Assembly: GCA_030539135.1 (NCBI GenBank)
Contig: JAUNSQ010000084.1
Coordinates: 1 to 6,759 of the forward strand
Direction: 5' to 3'
DNA length: 6,759 nucleotides
Source: Synergistaceae bacterium
Lineage (GTDB): Bacteria; Synergistota; Synergistia; Synergistales; Synergistaceae
A program made the position numbers and the translations under genes. Of the stretch, positions 1 to 6,602 are shown piece after piece. Position 1 is the first letter of the stretch; each line of letters opens with the position of its first letter. A model generated the notes under the pieces. That model did no database searches, was not told the origin of the DNA, and was given only the letters and a program-made list of their open reading frames with translations.

Positions 1-1246
1 GATAAAACAGGAAGTCTGCGCTCATTTCGACGAACTTGGAATAAGGTATGAGATGAGAGGCAACACGGAAAAACTGCTAAATGCGGACGAGATAGTTGTA
101 GGTTCCGGTATACCGCCAAAAAACGAGATACTTGCCGAGGCATTGGAAAGAGGAATGAACGTCATTGGCGAACTAGATTTTGTCGCGCCCTACCTCGACG
201 GAAAGATAATTGGCATAACGGGCAGCAATGGCAAGACGACAACGACCTCGATGACGGGTTATTTCTTTGAAAAGCTCGGTCGTAATGTGATAACCTGCGG
301 CAACATAGGCGTACCTGTCGCAAAGGCCGCGGGGCGGAAATATGATTTTATCGTGATGGAACTAAGCAGTTTTCAGCTCTACTGGGTCAAAGAATTCATG
401 TGTGACATAGCCGTGGTAACGAACCTCGCTCCAGACCACATAGACTGGCACGGCTCGTATGAAAATTATGTAGAGTCAAAGGCAAATCTGATACGTTTCA
501 TGAATCCCAACGGGACCGCCATATACCAAAAATGTGATGAAGAAAAACTTGGAGCAAAATGTAGAAATATTCTGCCTCTCTCATGGAGTTCTCCTGAAAC
601 GAATTTTGGCGGCTTGTATATGGATAAGTCCGGTTCGGCCGCGTGGGTGTCGGCTGGGAACGGCGCGGCCCCATCTAAACTTTTCGATTTTGACGACGTG
701 CGTCTGCTTGGGACTCACAACCTTGAGAACACGGCGATGTCGACGGCTGTCCTCAAATGCTGCGGAGAGGACGTGTCGGCCGAAATGATCGCTTCTTATG
801 TCCCGCCGAAGCACCGCTGCGCGTTTGCCGGCAAGGTCAACTCTATAACATTTGTCGATGACTCAAAGGGAACGAACGTTGCGGCGTCGGTAACTGCTAT
901 GAGCTCTCTGCCGAATAAGAAAGTCATGATACTTGGCGGGCAGGGCAAGGGTGAAGAATATGGACCGCTTACCGACGCGGTTAAAAAATATGCGAAGTAT
1001 GCCGTTATTATCGGCACAGAGAAAGAGAAGATAGCCGCTTCGCTCAAAGAAGGCGGTTTTGAGGCGTATGAGCTATTGTCCACGATGGATGAGGCCGTGC
1101 GGACAGCCTATGCGAAAGCTGCTCCAGGAGATACCGTCCTGCTTTCACCTGCCTGCACAAGTTGGGATATGTACCCGAACTATGGAGCGAGGGGCGATGA
1201 TTTTTGCCGGGTCGCGAGAGAAATCATCAAAGAGGAAGAAAAATAA
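1..1246 (+). CDS. murD: UDP-N-acetylmuramoyl-L-alanine--D-glutamate ligase (MurD), 5'-truncated by the window edge
   Basis: MurD is a cytoplasmic ATP-dependent ligase that adds D-glutamate to UDP-MurNAc-L-Ala. The reading frame is open from base 2, so the ATG at 53 is internal. The 17 codons before it (ending GIRYE) read as MurD N-terminal domain, and roughly 35-40 residues are missing compared with a typical protein of about 450. Numbering from the ATG at 53, I see the P-loop GITGSNGKTTT (54-64, Lys61), ELSSFQL (103-109), DHIDWH (128-133), Tyr139 and Lys143 at the position of the carbamylated lysine, GTHNLEN (220-226), HR (254-255), DDSKGTN (269-275) and LSPACTSWD (364-372) followed by RGDDF. 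These separate MurD from MurC, MurE and MurF. The usual NDSKATN reads DDSKGTN, and the HRxE motif reads HRCA, so the protein is divergent but intact. The stop is 3 bases before ftsW. Identity is secure. Confidence 0.96.
   Translation, partial: IKQEVCAHFDELGIRYEMRGNTEKLLNADEIVVGSGIPPKNEILAEALERGMNVIGELDFVAPYLDGKIIGITGSNGKTTTTSMTGYFFEKLGRNVITCGNIGVPVAKAAGRKYDFIVMELSSFQLYWVKEFMCDIAVVTNLAPDHIDWHGSYENYVESKANLIRFMNPNGTAIYQKCDEEKLGAKCRNILPLSWSSPETNFGGLYMDKSGSAAWVSAGNGAAPSKLFDFDDVRLLGTHNLENTAMSTAVLKCCGEDVSAEMIASYVPPKHRCAFAGKVNSITFVDDSKGTNVAASVTAMSSLPNKKVMILGGQGKGEEYGPLTDAVKKYAKYAVIIGTEKEKIAASLKEGGFEAYELLSTMDEAVRTAYAKAAPGDTVLLSPACTSWDMYPNYGARGDDFCRVAREIIKEEEK
1231..1237 (+). promoter_or_regulatory. 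Probable ribosome binding site of ftsW, inside the murD tail
   Basis: The purine-rich AGAGGAA lies 12 bases before the ftsW ATG at 1250, a longer spacing than usual. It is embedded in the last murD codons. The murD TAA is only 3 bases before the ATG, so re-initiation by ribosomes finishing murD probably contributes. Confidence 0.45.
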
Positions 1247-1249
1247 AAA

Positions 1250-2377
1250 ATGTCGTCTGAGGGAAGAGGCTATAACGGAAGTTTCAGGGTAAATCCATTC
1301 TTGTGGTTCATCCCGCTTGTATTGAGCGGGATCGGTATCCTGATGATCACTTCCACGACAAGCCCTTCTTCGTTCGCTTATACTGGCACGCCGTTCCAGA
1401 TGGGTATAAAACAGTTTCAATGGCTTGCTATCGCCCTGTTTGGAATGGTCGCAGTCTATGCCGTGCCATTGAGGGTCTGGTATAGGTTCTCGGCGCCGCT
1501 GCTTATAACAGCATGGACGATCTCATGGTTTCCTCTGATTCCAGGAATTGGCGCCACGATTGGCGGAGCGAGACGCTGGATACAGCTGCCTGGACTTTCT
1601 ATATCCATACAGCCCGGAGAGCTTTTGTGTCTTGCGCTCGCGCTCCATTTGGCGAAGATATTGTCGCGCGAGGATAGAGACCAGACGAAGGCGTTTATAT
1701 CGGTGTGCGTGCTTATGGCGTTTTCATCCGTCCCGCTGCTCTGCCAGCCTGACCTTGGAACAACTATCCTTGTCTTTCTCATATCTATGGGAATGTATGT
1801 CGAAAGGGTAGGGTTCAAACTTCCGATCATAACTGGCGCGGTCATAATAGCCGCCGCTTCTCCAAGCCTGGTTTTCGGAACGTCGTATCGAATGCGCCGC
1901 ATATCTGCCTTTATAAACCCATGGAACGATCCGCTTGATACCGGGTTTCAGGCTATACAGGGACTTATCGCGTTTGCAAACGGAGGGTTCTGGGGAACAG
2001 GCATGGGGCATGGCTTTCAGAAATTGAACTACCTTCCAGCCGCTTATACGGACTTCATCTACGCGGCGATAGGCGAGGAACTTGGGCTTGTCGGAACGGT
2101 CGGAGTGCTGATGCTCTTTGCGTTTTGGATCGCCCAGACGCGCCGCATTTATTACAATCTTGAGGATAAATTCCGGTCGTCGCTGACTTGGGGAGTAACG
2201 CTCACAGTCGTTCTGCCGCTTATTATAAATGTCGCGGGAGTAACAAAGCTTATGCCGCTGACGGGCATGCCTCTCCCGTTTGTAAGTTATGGCGGGACTT
2301 CGCTGCTGATGATGTGGTCGAGAGTCGGCATGCTTATGAGGCTTGAAAAAGAAAGTTATTTGGAGGGTTCAGAATGA
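1250..2377 (+). CDS. ftsW: Septal peptidoglycan polymerase FtsW (SEDS family)
   Basis: FtsW is a polytopic inner-membrane glycosyltransferase that polymerises lipid II at the septum with a class B PBP (FtsI). The 375-residue product has a short N-terminus and about ten hydrophobic segments, near 17-35, 57-73, 79-99, 121-138, 147-165, 168-183, 190-210, 269-297, 312-334 and 341-363. SEDS motifs are clear: GARRWIQL (106-113), QPDLGTT (166-172), NPWNDPLDTGFQ (223-234), GLIAFANGGFWGTGMG (238-253), YTDF with Asp268 at the expected catalytic aspartate, IGEELG (274-279), and MPLPFVSYGGTS (340-351). FtsW is preferred over RodA because of the position between murD and murG; the two paralogs are hard to separate by sequence alone. 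Oddity: the QPxELxK motif reads QPGELLC, with Cys127 where a basic residue is usual. It follows murD by 3 bases and shares ATGA with murG. Confidence 0.94.
   Translation: MSSEGRGYNGSFRVNPFLWFIPLVLSGIGILMITSTTSPSSFAYTGTPFQMGIKQFQWLAIALFGMVAVYAVPLRVWYRFSAPLLITAWTISWFPLIPGIGATIGGARRWIQLPGLSISIQPGELLCLALALHLAKILSREDRDQTKAFISVCVLMAFSSVPLLCQPDLGTTILVFLISMGMYVERVGFKLPIITGAVIIAAASPSLVFGTSYRMRRISAFINPWNDPLDTGFQAIQGLIAFANGGFWGTGMGHGFQKLNYLPAAYTDFIYAAIGEELGLVGTVGVLMLFAFWIAQTRRIYYNLEDKFRSSLTWGVTLTVVLPLIINVAGVTKLMPLTGMPLPFVSYGGTSLLMMWSRVGMLMRLEKESYLEGSE
2362..2367 (+). promoter_or_regulatory. Ribosome binding site of murG
   Basis: GGAGGG lies 6 bases before the murG ATG at 2374, inside the last ftsW codons. 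This strong site, together with the ATGA stop/start overlap, fixes the murG start. Confidence 0.85.
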
Positions 2378-3480
2378 CAAACGACCCGAAAATCTTACTT
2401 GCGGCTGGGGGAACTGGCGGGCATATATGGCCGGCCATCTCATTTGGCTCATGGATAAACGATAATAAGCCCGGAGCGACGGTCTGCTATGTTTGCGGGT
2501 CGCGTGCGCTGGAGCTGGAGATATATCACGCCGCCGGCATAGAGCCAAACATCCTTCCGATGGAAGGTTCTCCTTTCAGCGGAAGCGGCGTAGTAAAAAA
2601 ATTGTCGAGAACTTTTGCGCTTTTTAAGTGTTGCGCGAAAGCATACAGACTAATAAAGGAGTCATCGCCGACTTGTTGCGTATTATTTGGCGGATATCTT
2701 TCATTCCCGATGATATTCGCGTGCAGGGCGCTGCGTGTCCCATTCGTTATGCATGAACAGAACGCCTACGCGGGAAAGGTGACGCGCTTCGCGTCGAAAA
2801 TTGGAATCGATATCTACAGCGGTTGGAAAGAATGCCTCCCGTTAGCTCCTGGAAAATTTACCCATATAGGAGTCCCAGTAAGGCTGTTTAAAAAACATGG
2901 TCCAGCCGAGGCATGGGAAGCGCTTGGGATAAATGACGAATATCGAGTTGGGCCAAAGGTTGTTGCATTTACCGGCTCGCTTGGCAGTCAGTCGATCAAG
3001 GATGTCATCTGCGCCGCGGCGCCCAAGGGCAAATATTCTGACTGGACGTTCATACTGCCAGCAGTCTCTGAGAAAATAGAAAAAGTGGGGAACAATGTAT
3101 ATCTGCTGCCAAGGGTCTGGGACGCTTCACTCCTTTTCTCAGCTGCGGATATGGCTGTCGTTAGAGCCGGTGGCTCGACGCTTACCGAGATAGGCACGTT
3201 GGGTATCCCCGCCCTCGTTGTTCCATGGAGGAACGCCGCTGACAATCATCAGTACCATAACGCAGTCGCTTTCGCGTCCGAAAATAAAGCCGTGATATGG
3301 GACGATGGCGGCGATAACGGAGAATTTGAGGAAAAATTGTCAAATCTTGCAAAGGTTTTGGGAGAATATAGAGAAAAAAATCAATCAAAACTGTATAATA
3401 ATGCCGGAAAAATTTGTGAAAATTTATGGCTTGCGTTATCCCCGAATTTTGAAAGGAGCACTTCTCGTGGAACAGAATAG
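2374..3480 (+). CDS. murG: UDP-GlcNAc--undecaprenyl-PP-MurNAc-pentapeptide GlcNAc transferase (MurG)
   Basis: MurG is a membrane-associated GT-B glycosyltransferase on the cytoplasmic face. It adds GlcNAc to lipid I to give lipid II, the substrate of FtsW. The 368 residues match the family length. Motifs in order are GGTGGHIWPA (12-21) in the N-terminal Rossmann domain, GGYLSFP (106-112), HEQNAYAG (127-134), GVPVR (166-170), TGSLGS (200-205) in the UDP-GlcNAc-binding domain, RAGGSTLTE (264-272, with Glu272 in the nucleotide-sugar site) and DNHQYHNA (290-297). Some positions drift from consensus: SGP reads SFP, GNPVR reads GVPVR, and GGSxGA reads TGSLGS. I read this as lineage divergence, since all domains are present. 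The start overlaps the ftsW stop by 4 bases behind a good ribosome binding site. The last 14 bases overlap murC, and the tail (3361-3460) is only 32 % GC. Confidence 0.95.
   Translation: MTNDPKILLAAGGTGGHIWPAISFGSWINDNKPGATVCYVCGSRALELEIYHAAGIEPNILPMEGSPFSGSGVVKKLSRTFALFKCCAKAYRLIKESSPTCCVLFGGYLSFPMIFACRALRVPFVMHEQNAYAGKVTRFASKIGIDIYSGWKECLPLAPGKFTHIGVPVRLFKKHGPAEAWEALGINDEYRVGPKVVAFTGSLGSQSIKDVICAAAPKGKYSDWTFILPAVSEKIEKVGNNVYLLPRVWDASLLFSAADMAVVRAGGSTLTEIGTLGIPALVVPWRNAADNHQYHNAVAFASENKAVIWDDGGDNGEFEEKLSNLAKVLGEYREKNQSKLYNNAGKICENLWLALSPNFERSTSRGTE
3394..3399 (+). promoter_or_regulatory. Candidate -10 element of an internal promoter for murC (weak)
   Basis: A perfect TATAAT sits in the AT-rich 3' end of murG, 68 bases before the murC GTG, with an A-run just upstream (3374-3380). 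No hexamer resembling TTGACA lies 16-18 bases upstream; TTGGGA at 3358-3363 is 30 bases away. A TG pair directly precedes the hexamer, one base off the extended -10 arrangement. It could be chance in AT-rich coding DNA. Confidence 0.2.
3452..3458 (+). promoter_or_regulatory. Ribosome binding site that decides the murC start
   Basis: AAAGGAG lies 8 bases before the GTG at 3467, within the murG tail. The next in-frame start, ATG at 3485, is 26 bases from this site and has only a short AGGG two bases before it, so GTG 3467 is preferred. Confidence 0.75.
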
Positions 3481-4909
3481 GGACATGGGTCTGAAAAAGA
3501 AAAATATACATTTAATGGGGATCGGCGGCGCTGGCATGAGCGGCCTTGCTATACTGCTCAAGCAGATTGGGGCGAATGTTTCAGGCTGCGACTTGTTTGA
3601 GACTTCGTACATGAGAGGACTGAGAGACCTCAATATAAAGATAGAAATGGCGCATGACGCAAAACATGTTGATGATTTTGCCCCTAACATCCTTGTCTAT
3701 TCAAGCGCGATACCTGTAGACCACCCTGAGATATTAAAGGCATGGCAGCAGGGAGTGACGGTGTCACGCCGTGCGGAAGTGCTGAGTATGATATTTAACG
3801 AGAGACGCGGCATTGGCGTAGCCGGCACGCATGGCAAAACTACCACTTCGTCTATGATATCGCTTATCACGGAGATGGCCGGGTTCGACCCCACGATCGC
3901 CATAGGGGGCGAGATAGCCGATATCGGCACAAACGCTAAGCTTGGCAAAAGCGACTTTATGGTTGCGGAGCTTGATGAAAGCGACCGTTCTTTCGTATAT
4001 TTCCATCCAGAGATATCTGTTATTACAAATATCGACTGGGACCACCGCGACCATTACATTACATTTAAATCCGTAACAGACGCGTTCGCTGAGTTCCTCT
4101 CTAATAGAAAAGAAAATGGGAAGGTCATACTCTGTATGGAGGATAAAGGTATCGGCGAGCTTCGTTCTGATTATGACCTTAAAGACGGAGTCATCACATA
4201 TGGCTGGGGGACCGGCTGGGATTGGGGCGCGACCGAGGTCGAACACAGTGTCGGCGGCGGCGTATCATATACTTTGAATTATCATGGTGAACCGATGGGA
4301 AGGGTCAAGCTGTCGGTATCGGGCGAGCATAACGTCTTGAATTCGCTTGCCGCTTGCGCCGCTGCTCACGAGATCGGGGTAAAGCTTGATGACGCTAAAA
4401 AGGCGCTCGCCGTTTTTTCAGGCGCGAAACGACGCCTGCAGAGGACGGGCAAAGTCGGCGACATCCTCGTATATGACGATTATGGACATCATCCGAGCGA
4501 GATATTCGCCACGCTAAGCACTGTGCGTAAAATATTCCCGTTAAGGAGAGTCGTAGCTATATTCCAACCGCACAGGTTCAGCCGTACTGCGGCGCTGTAT
4601 AAGGAATTTGCAGAGGCGTTATCACTAGCCGATAAGGTTTTTATCCTGCCGGTCTACGGTTCGGACGAGCAGCCAATAGAAGGCGTTACCTCCCAACTTA
4701 TATTTGACGCGGTCACCGAGGCTAATAAATCTCATTATGAAATGTCAGGGAACTTTGACGATCTCGTAAGATCCGTCTGCGCGGAAGCCCGTAACGGAGA
4801 TATCGTCCTTACGGTCGGCGCCGGCAGCGTAGGTTCGCTTGGGCGGAGGATATGCGACACTCTTCAGGATTTGGGCGCGAAAATAGGCTGTGAGAAAGGT
4901 GCAAACTAA
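3467..4909 (+). CDS. murC: UDP-N-acetylmuramate--L-alanine ligase (MurC)
   Basis: MurC is the cytoplasmic ATP-dependent ligase that adds L-Ala to UDP-MurNAc, the first peptide step. From GTG 3467 it is 480 residues, normal for the family. Domain 1 has the UDP-binding loop GIGGAGMSG (18-26). The central ATPase domain has AGTHGKTTTSSM (119-130, P-loop Lys124), ELDESDRSF (168-176), and NIDWDHRDHY (188-197). The C-terminal domain follows, with SGEHNVLNS (285-293), DDYGHHPSEI (337-346), FQPHRFSRT (366-374) and GAGSVGSLG (451-459). AGTHGKTT, DESD and DYGHHP are MurC/Mpl hallmarks. Mpl, the recycling ligase, is less likely given the dcw position. The frame stays open upstream to an ATG at 3305, but those 54 extra residues lie inside murG and look unrelated to MurC. 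The start overlaps murG by 14 bases and the end overlaps murB by 20. Confidence 0.95.
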   Translation: MEQNRDMGLKKKNIHLMGIGGAGMSGLAILLKQIGANVSGCDLFETSYMRGLRDLNIKIEMAHDAKHVDDFAPNILVYSSAIPVDHPEILKAWQQGVTVSRRAEVLSMIFNERRGIGVAGTHGKTTTSSMISLITEMAGFDPTIAIGGEIADIGTNAKLGKSDFMVAELDESDRSFVYFHPEISVITNIDWDHRDHYITFKSVTDAFAEFLSNRKENGKVILCMEDKGIGELRSDYDLKDGVITYGWGTGWDWGATEVEHSVGGGVSYTLNYHGEPMGRVKLSVSGEHNVLNSLAACAAAHEIGVKLDDAKKALAVFSGAKRRLQRTGKVGDILVYDDYGHHPSEIFATLSTVRKIFPLRRVVAIFQPHRFSRTAALYKEFAEALSLADKVFILPVYGSDEQPIEGVTSQLIFDAVTEANKSHYEMSGNFDDLVRSVCAEARNGDIVLTVGAGSVGSLGRRICDTLQDLGAKIGCEKGAN

Positions 4910-5783
4910 CCATCCTCTCACTTCGCTCAATACATGGGGCGTCGGGGGCAAATGCTCGTATTTTTGCGCGCCGAAAACTGTTTCTGAGCTGCGTAACGAG
5001 ATAAAGACACAGCTCGCGTTGGGGAGCCTTTACATACTTGGCGGCGGGTCTAATGTGCTCATAGCCGACGGGCAGATAGATGCGTCGGTGATACATACGC
5101 CGGGCCTCAATGGAATAAGCCTAAGGCGCGATACTCTTTGCGGCGATACCATAGAGCTTACCGCCGAGTGTGGAGTCGCGGTTAAAGACATACTCGCGTT
5201 AGCGTTGAAGAACGACCTTGGCGGAGTGGAATTTTTGACTGGGATTCCGGGCACGCTTGGAGGAGCTCTCTGGGGCAACGCGGGGGCGGCCGGGGAAAGC
5301 TTCGCGCAGTGCGTTAAGATTATAGAGACGATAGAAAAGAATGGCGAAACGAGGGTATGGGAAAGCAGTGAATTATGTTGGAAATACCGAACATGTCCGT
5401 GGACTTCCGATACGCTTGTCATAACAAAATGTATATTATCCCTGCGGGAGACCCCGCGGAAAAATATATTAAATGCGATAAAGAAATTTTCTTCGCTGAA
5501 AAAAGGCCAGCCGCTTGGCAGAAAAACGGCGGGCTGCGTGTTTAAAAATCCCGCGGACAATACGGCTGGAGCTTTGCTGGACAGAGCCGGCTGCAAGGGG
5601 CTGCGAATCGGCGGCGCGGAAGTCTCGCGCTGTCACGCGAACTTTATCGAGAATGTTGAAAACGCCGCGGCTTCGGATATTTTTTTCCTCGGCGAGCTGT
5701 GCCGAAAGAGAGTGTTTGAGCAGTTTGGGATAGATTTGGAATATGAGATCAGGATGTTAGGCAGCTTTGAGAAGAAAGAATAA
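4890..5783 (+). CDS. murB: UDP-N-acetylenolpyruvoylglucosamine reductase (MurB)
   Basis: MurB is a cytoplasmic FAD enzyme that uses NADPH to reduce UDP-GlcNAc-enolpyruvate to UDP-MurNAc, the substrate of MurC. The 297 residues fit the shorter type II MurB. Visible motifs are NTWGVGG (14-20), LGGGSNVLI (50-58) for FAD, GIPGTLGGALWGNAGA (118-133), KYR with Arg167 (E. coli Arg159 equivalent), QPLGRKTAGCVFKNP (207-221), AGALLDRAG (226-234), and LEYEIR (283-288), which carries the C-terminal active-site glutamate. The general-acid serine (E. coli Ser229) position is Cys216, and the serine usual after YR is Cys169. Twelve cysteines in all is a high number. Start: an in-frame TAG at 4884 leaves only GTG 4890 or GTG 4899 before the conserved region. 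Neither has a good ribosome binding site, so coupling to murC, which it overlaps by 20 bases, is likely. Confidence 0.94.
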   Translation: MRKVQTNHPLTSLNTWGVGGKCSYFCAPKTVSELRNEIKTQLALGSLYILGGGSNVLIADGQIDASVIHTPGLNGISLRRDTLCGDTIELTAECGVAVKDILALALKNDLGGVEFLTGIPGTLGGALWGNAGAAGESFAQCVKIIETIEKNGETRVWESSELCWKYRTCPWTSDTLVITKCILSLRETPRKNILNAIKKFSSLKKGQPLGRKTAGCVFKNPADNTAGALLDRAGCKGLRIGGAEVSRCHANFIENVENAAASDIFFLGELCRKRVFEQFGIDLEYEIRMLGSFEKKE

Positions 5784-6567
5784 AAAACGCTTTAAACTAT
5801 TTTTAGTCTTGATGGTGTTCTGTGTCGGCGCTCTTATGGCGGCTGAGTCAAGGTACGCGATATTGAGGATATACGACATAAATTCTCCGCAGCAGCAGAT
5901 ACTTAGCAAAGATATCTTATGGGGGACGGCTTCTCCGTTTGAAGAAAGATGCTGGCCCGCGTACTGGATATCAAAAGGCAGACACAGACGTTTGCTTGAG
6001 GAATATTATCCGATAAAGGCCGATATAGCCCTGCGTGGCTGGGGGAAGTTCAGAGTCAGCTGCTCGCCGCTGTCTCCGTCGTTTAAAATGTACTGGGGCG
6101 GAAAATATTGGTATGTGGACGATGAAGGACGCGCGTGGCTGGCGTCTTTAAGCGAGAATAGATATATTCATCAGGAAAAGGCGGACAGCCTTCCCGTGTT
6201 GTCGTGGAGCAGCGATAGACAGTCGCCGTTGGATATAAATAACAAAAAAGGGAATATCCTGATTTCCAATCTCCAAGTGAAGCGTATAATGTCTTGGTAT
6301 GAAAACATAGAGCTTCTTGGATGGCTTGGAAACGTGCAGTATGTACATGCCGGCATGAAAGAGGGGCGCCCGGTAGTAACGCTGGAATTTCGCGGCGCTA
6401 ACGGGGGGCACGGAGTTTCAGTCATATTTGATGACGACCCTGAAAAATGGTACGAGACGGGGCTGGCGGTAAAAAAGATTTATCCTGACATGTCCGTCGT
6501 CGATCCGAATTTGTTCGTCGACACTACATACGAAGGTAAAATATTGGTAAAGAAGAAAATAAAATAA
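5767..6567 (+). CDS. ftsQ: Bitopic cell-division protein, probable divergent FtsQ/DivIB
   Basis: Called mainly from position (between murB and ftsA) and architecture; sequence motifs are weak. The 266 residues begin with a basic cytoplasmic stretch (RRKNKKRFK), then one hydrophobic segment (about 11-26), then an extracytoplasmic part of about 240 residues. Residues 27-128 fit a POTRA-like layout, ending in KYWYVDDEGRAW (113-124), which recalls the FtsQ pattern of a hydrophobic strand, vD and G. The rest fits the FtsQ beta domain: LPVL (142-145), a helix near 168-185, and FVDTTYEGKILV (250-261) in place of the terminal iDlRy-iv strand. The classic ERxP motif is absent. Eleven tryptophans is unusual. 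An in-frame TAG at 5758 makes TTG 5767 the first usable start; the next ATG (5812) would cut away the basic segment and half the membrane anchor. It overlaps murB by 17 bases with only a weak TAGG ahead. FtsQ would link FtsA/FtsZ to FtsL, FtsB, FtsW and FtsI. Confidence 0.7.
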   Translation: MRRKNKKRFKLFLVLMVFCVGALMAAESRYAILRIYDINSPQQQILSKDILWGTASPFEERCWPAYWISKGRHRRLLEEYYPIKADIALRGWGKFRVSCSPLSPSFKMYWGGKYWYVDDEGRAWLASLSENRYIHQEKADSLPVLSWSSDRQSPLDINNKKGNILISNLQVKRIMSWYENIELLGWLGNVQYVHAGMKEGRPVVTLEFRGANGGHGVSVIFDDDPEKWYETGLAVKKIYPDMSVVDPNLFVDTTYEGKILVKKKIK

Positions 6568-6572
6568 TATAT

Positions 6573-6587
6573 CCAATTTATTATTGG
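6573..6587 (+). other. Small inverted repeat in the gap before ftsA
   Basis: CCAAT (6573-6577) and ATTGG (6583-6587) are perfect inverted arms around a 5-base loop. The 3' arm takes the first two G of the ftsA ribosome binding region but leaves GAGGTG free. There is no T-run after it, so it is not a terminator. The stem is short and AT-rich and may be chance. Confidence 0.25.
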
Positions 6588-6595
6588 GAGAGGTG
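6586..6595 (+). promoter_or_regulatory. Ribosome binding site of ftsA
   Basis: GGGAGAGGTG ends 7 bases before ATG 6603 and is the strongest such site in the window. The nearer ATG at 6598 opens a frame that stops after 17 codons, so 6603 is the real start. Confidence 0.85.
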
Positions 6596-6602
6596 CGATG
6601 AA

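Noticed and set aside
53..55. ATG 53 as the start of murD
   Set aside because: The frame is open to the left edge and the preceding codons read as MurD N-terminal domain; the P-loop would lie too close to the N-terminus. The gene is cut by the window.
1456..1902. 148-codon open frame on the minus strand across ftsW
   Set aside because: Antisense shadow of a well-supported membrane-protein gene; no independent support.
3078..3300. A frameshift or decay in murG suggested by its drifted motifs
   Set aside because: The frame is continuous through RAGGSTLTE and DNHQYHNA to a normal C-terminus, so the gene is divergent but intact.
3305..3466. 54-codon N-terminal extension of murC starting at ATG 3305
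   Set aside because: It lies wholly inside murG, shows no MurC-like sequence, and a strong ribosome binding site serves GTG 3467. A 480-residue MurC is the normal length.
3764..4246. 160-codon open frame on the minus strand across murC
   Set aside because: Antisense shadow of the MurC ATPase domain; no recognisable protein features.
5030..5596. 188-codon open frame on the minus strand across murB
   Set aside because: It is a shadow of murB, which has clear family motifs. The antisense product shows no recognisable domain and there is no sign of its own ribosome binding site or promoter.
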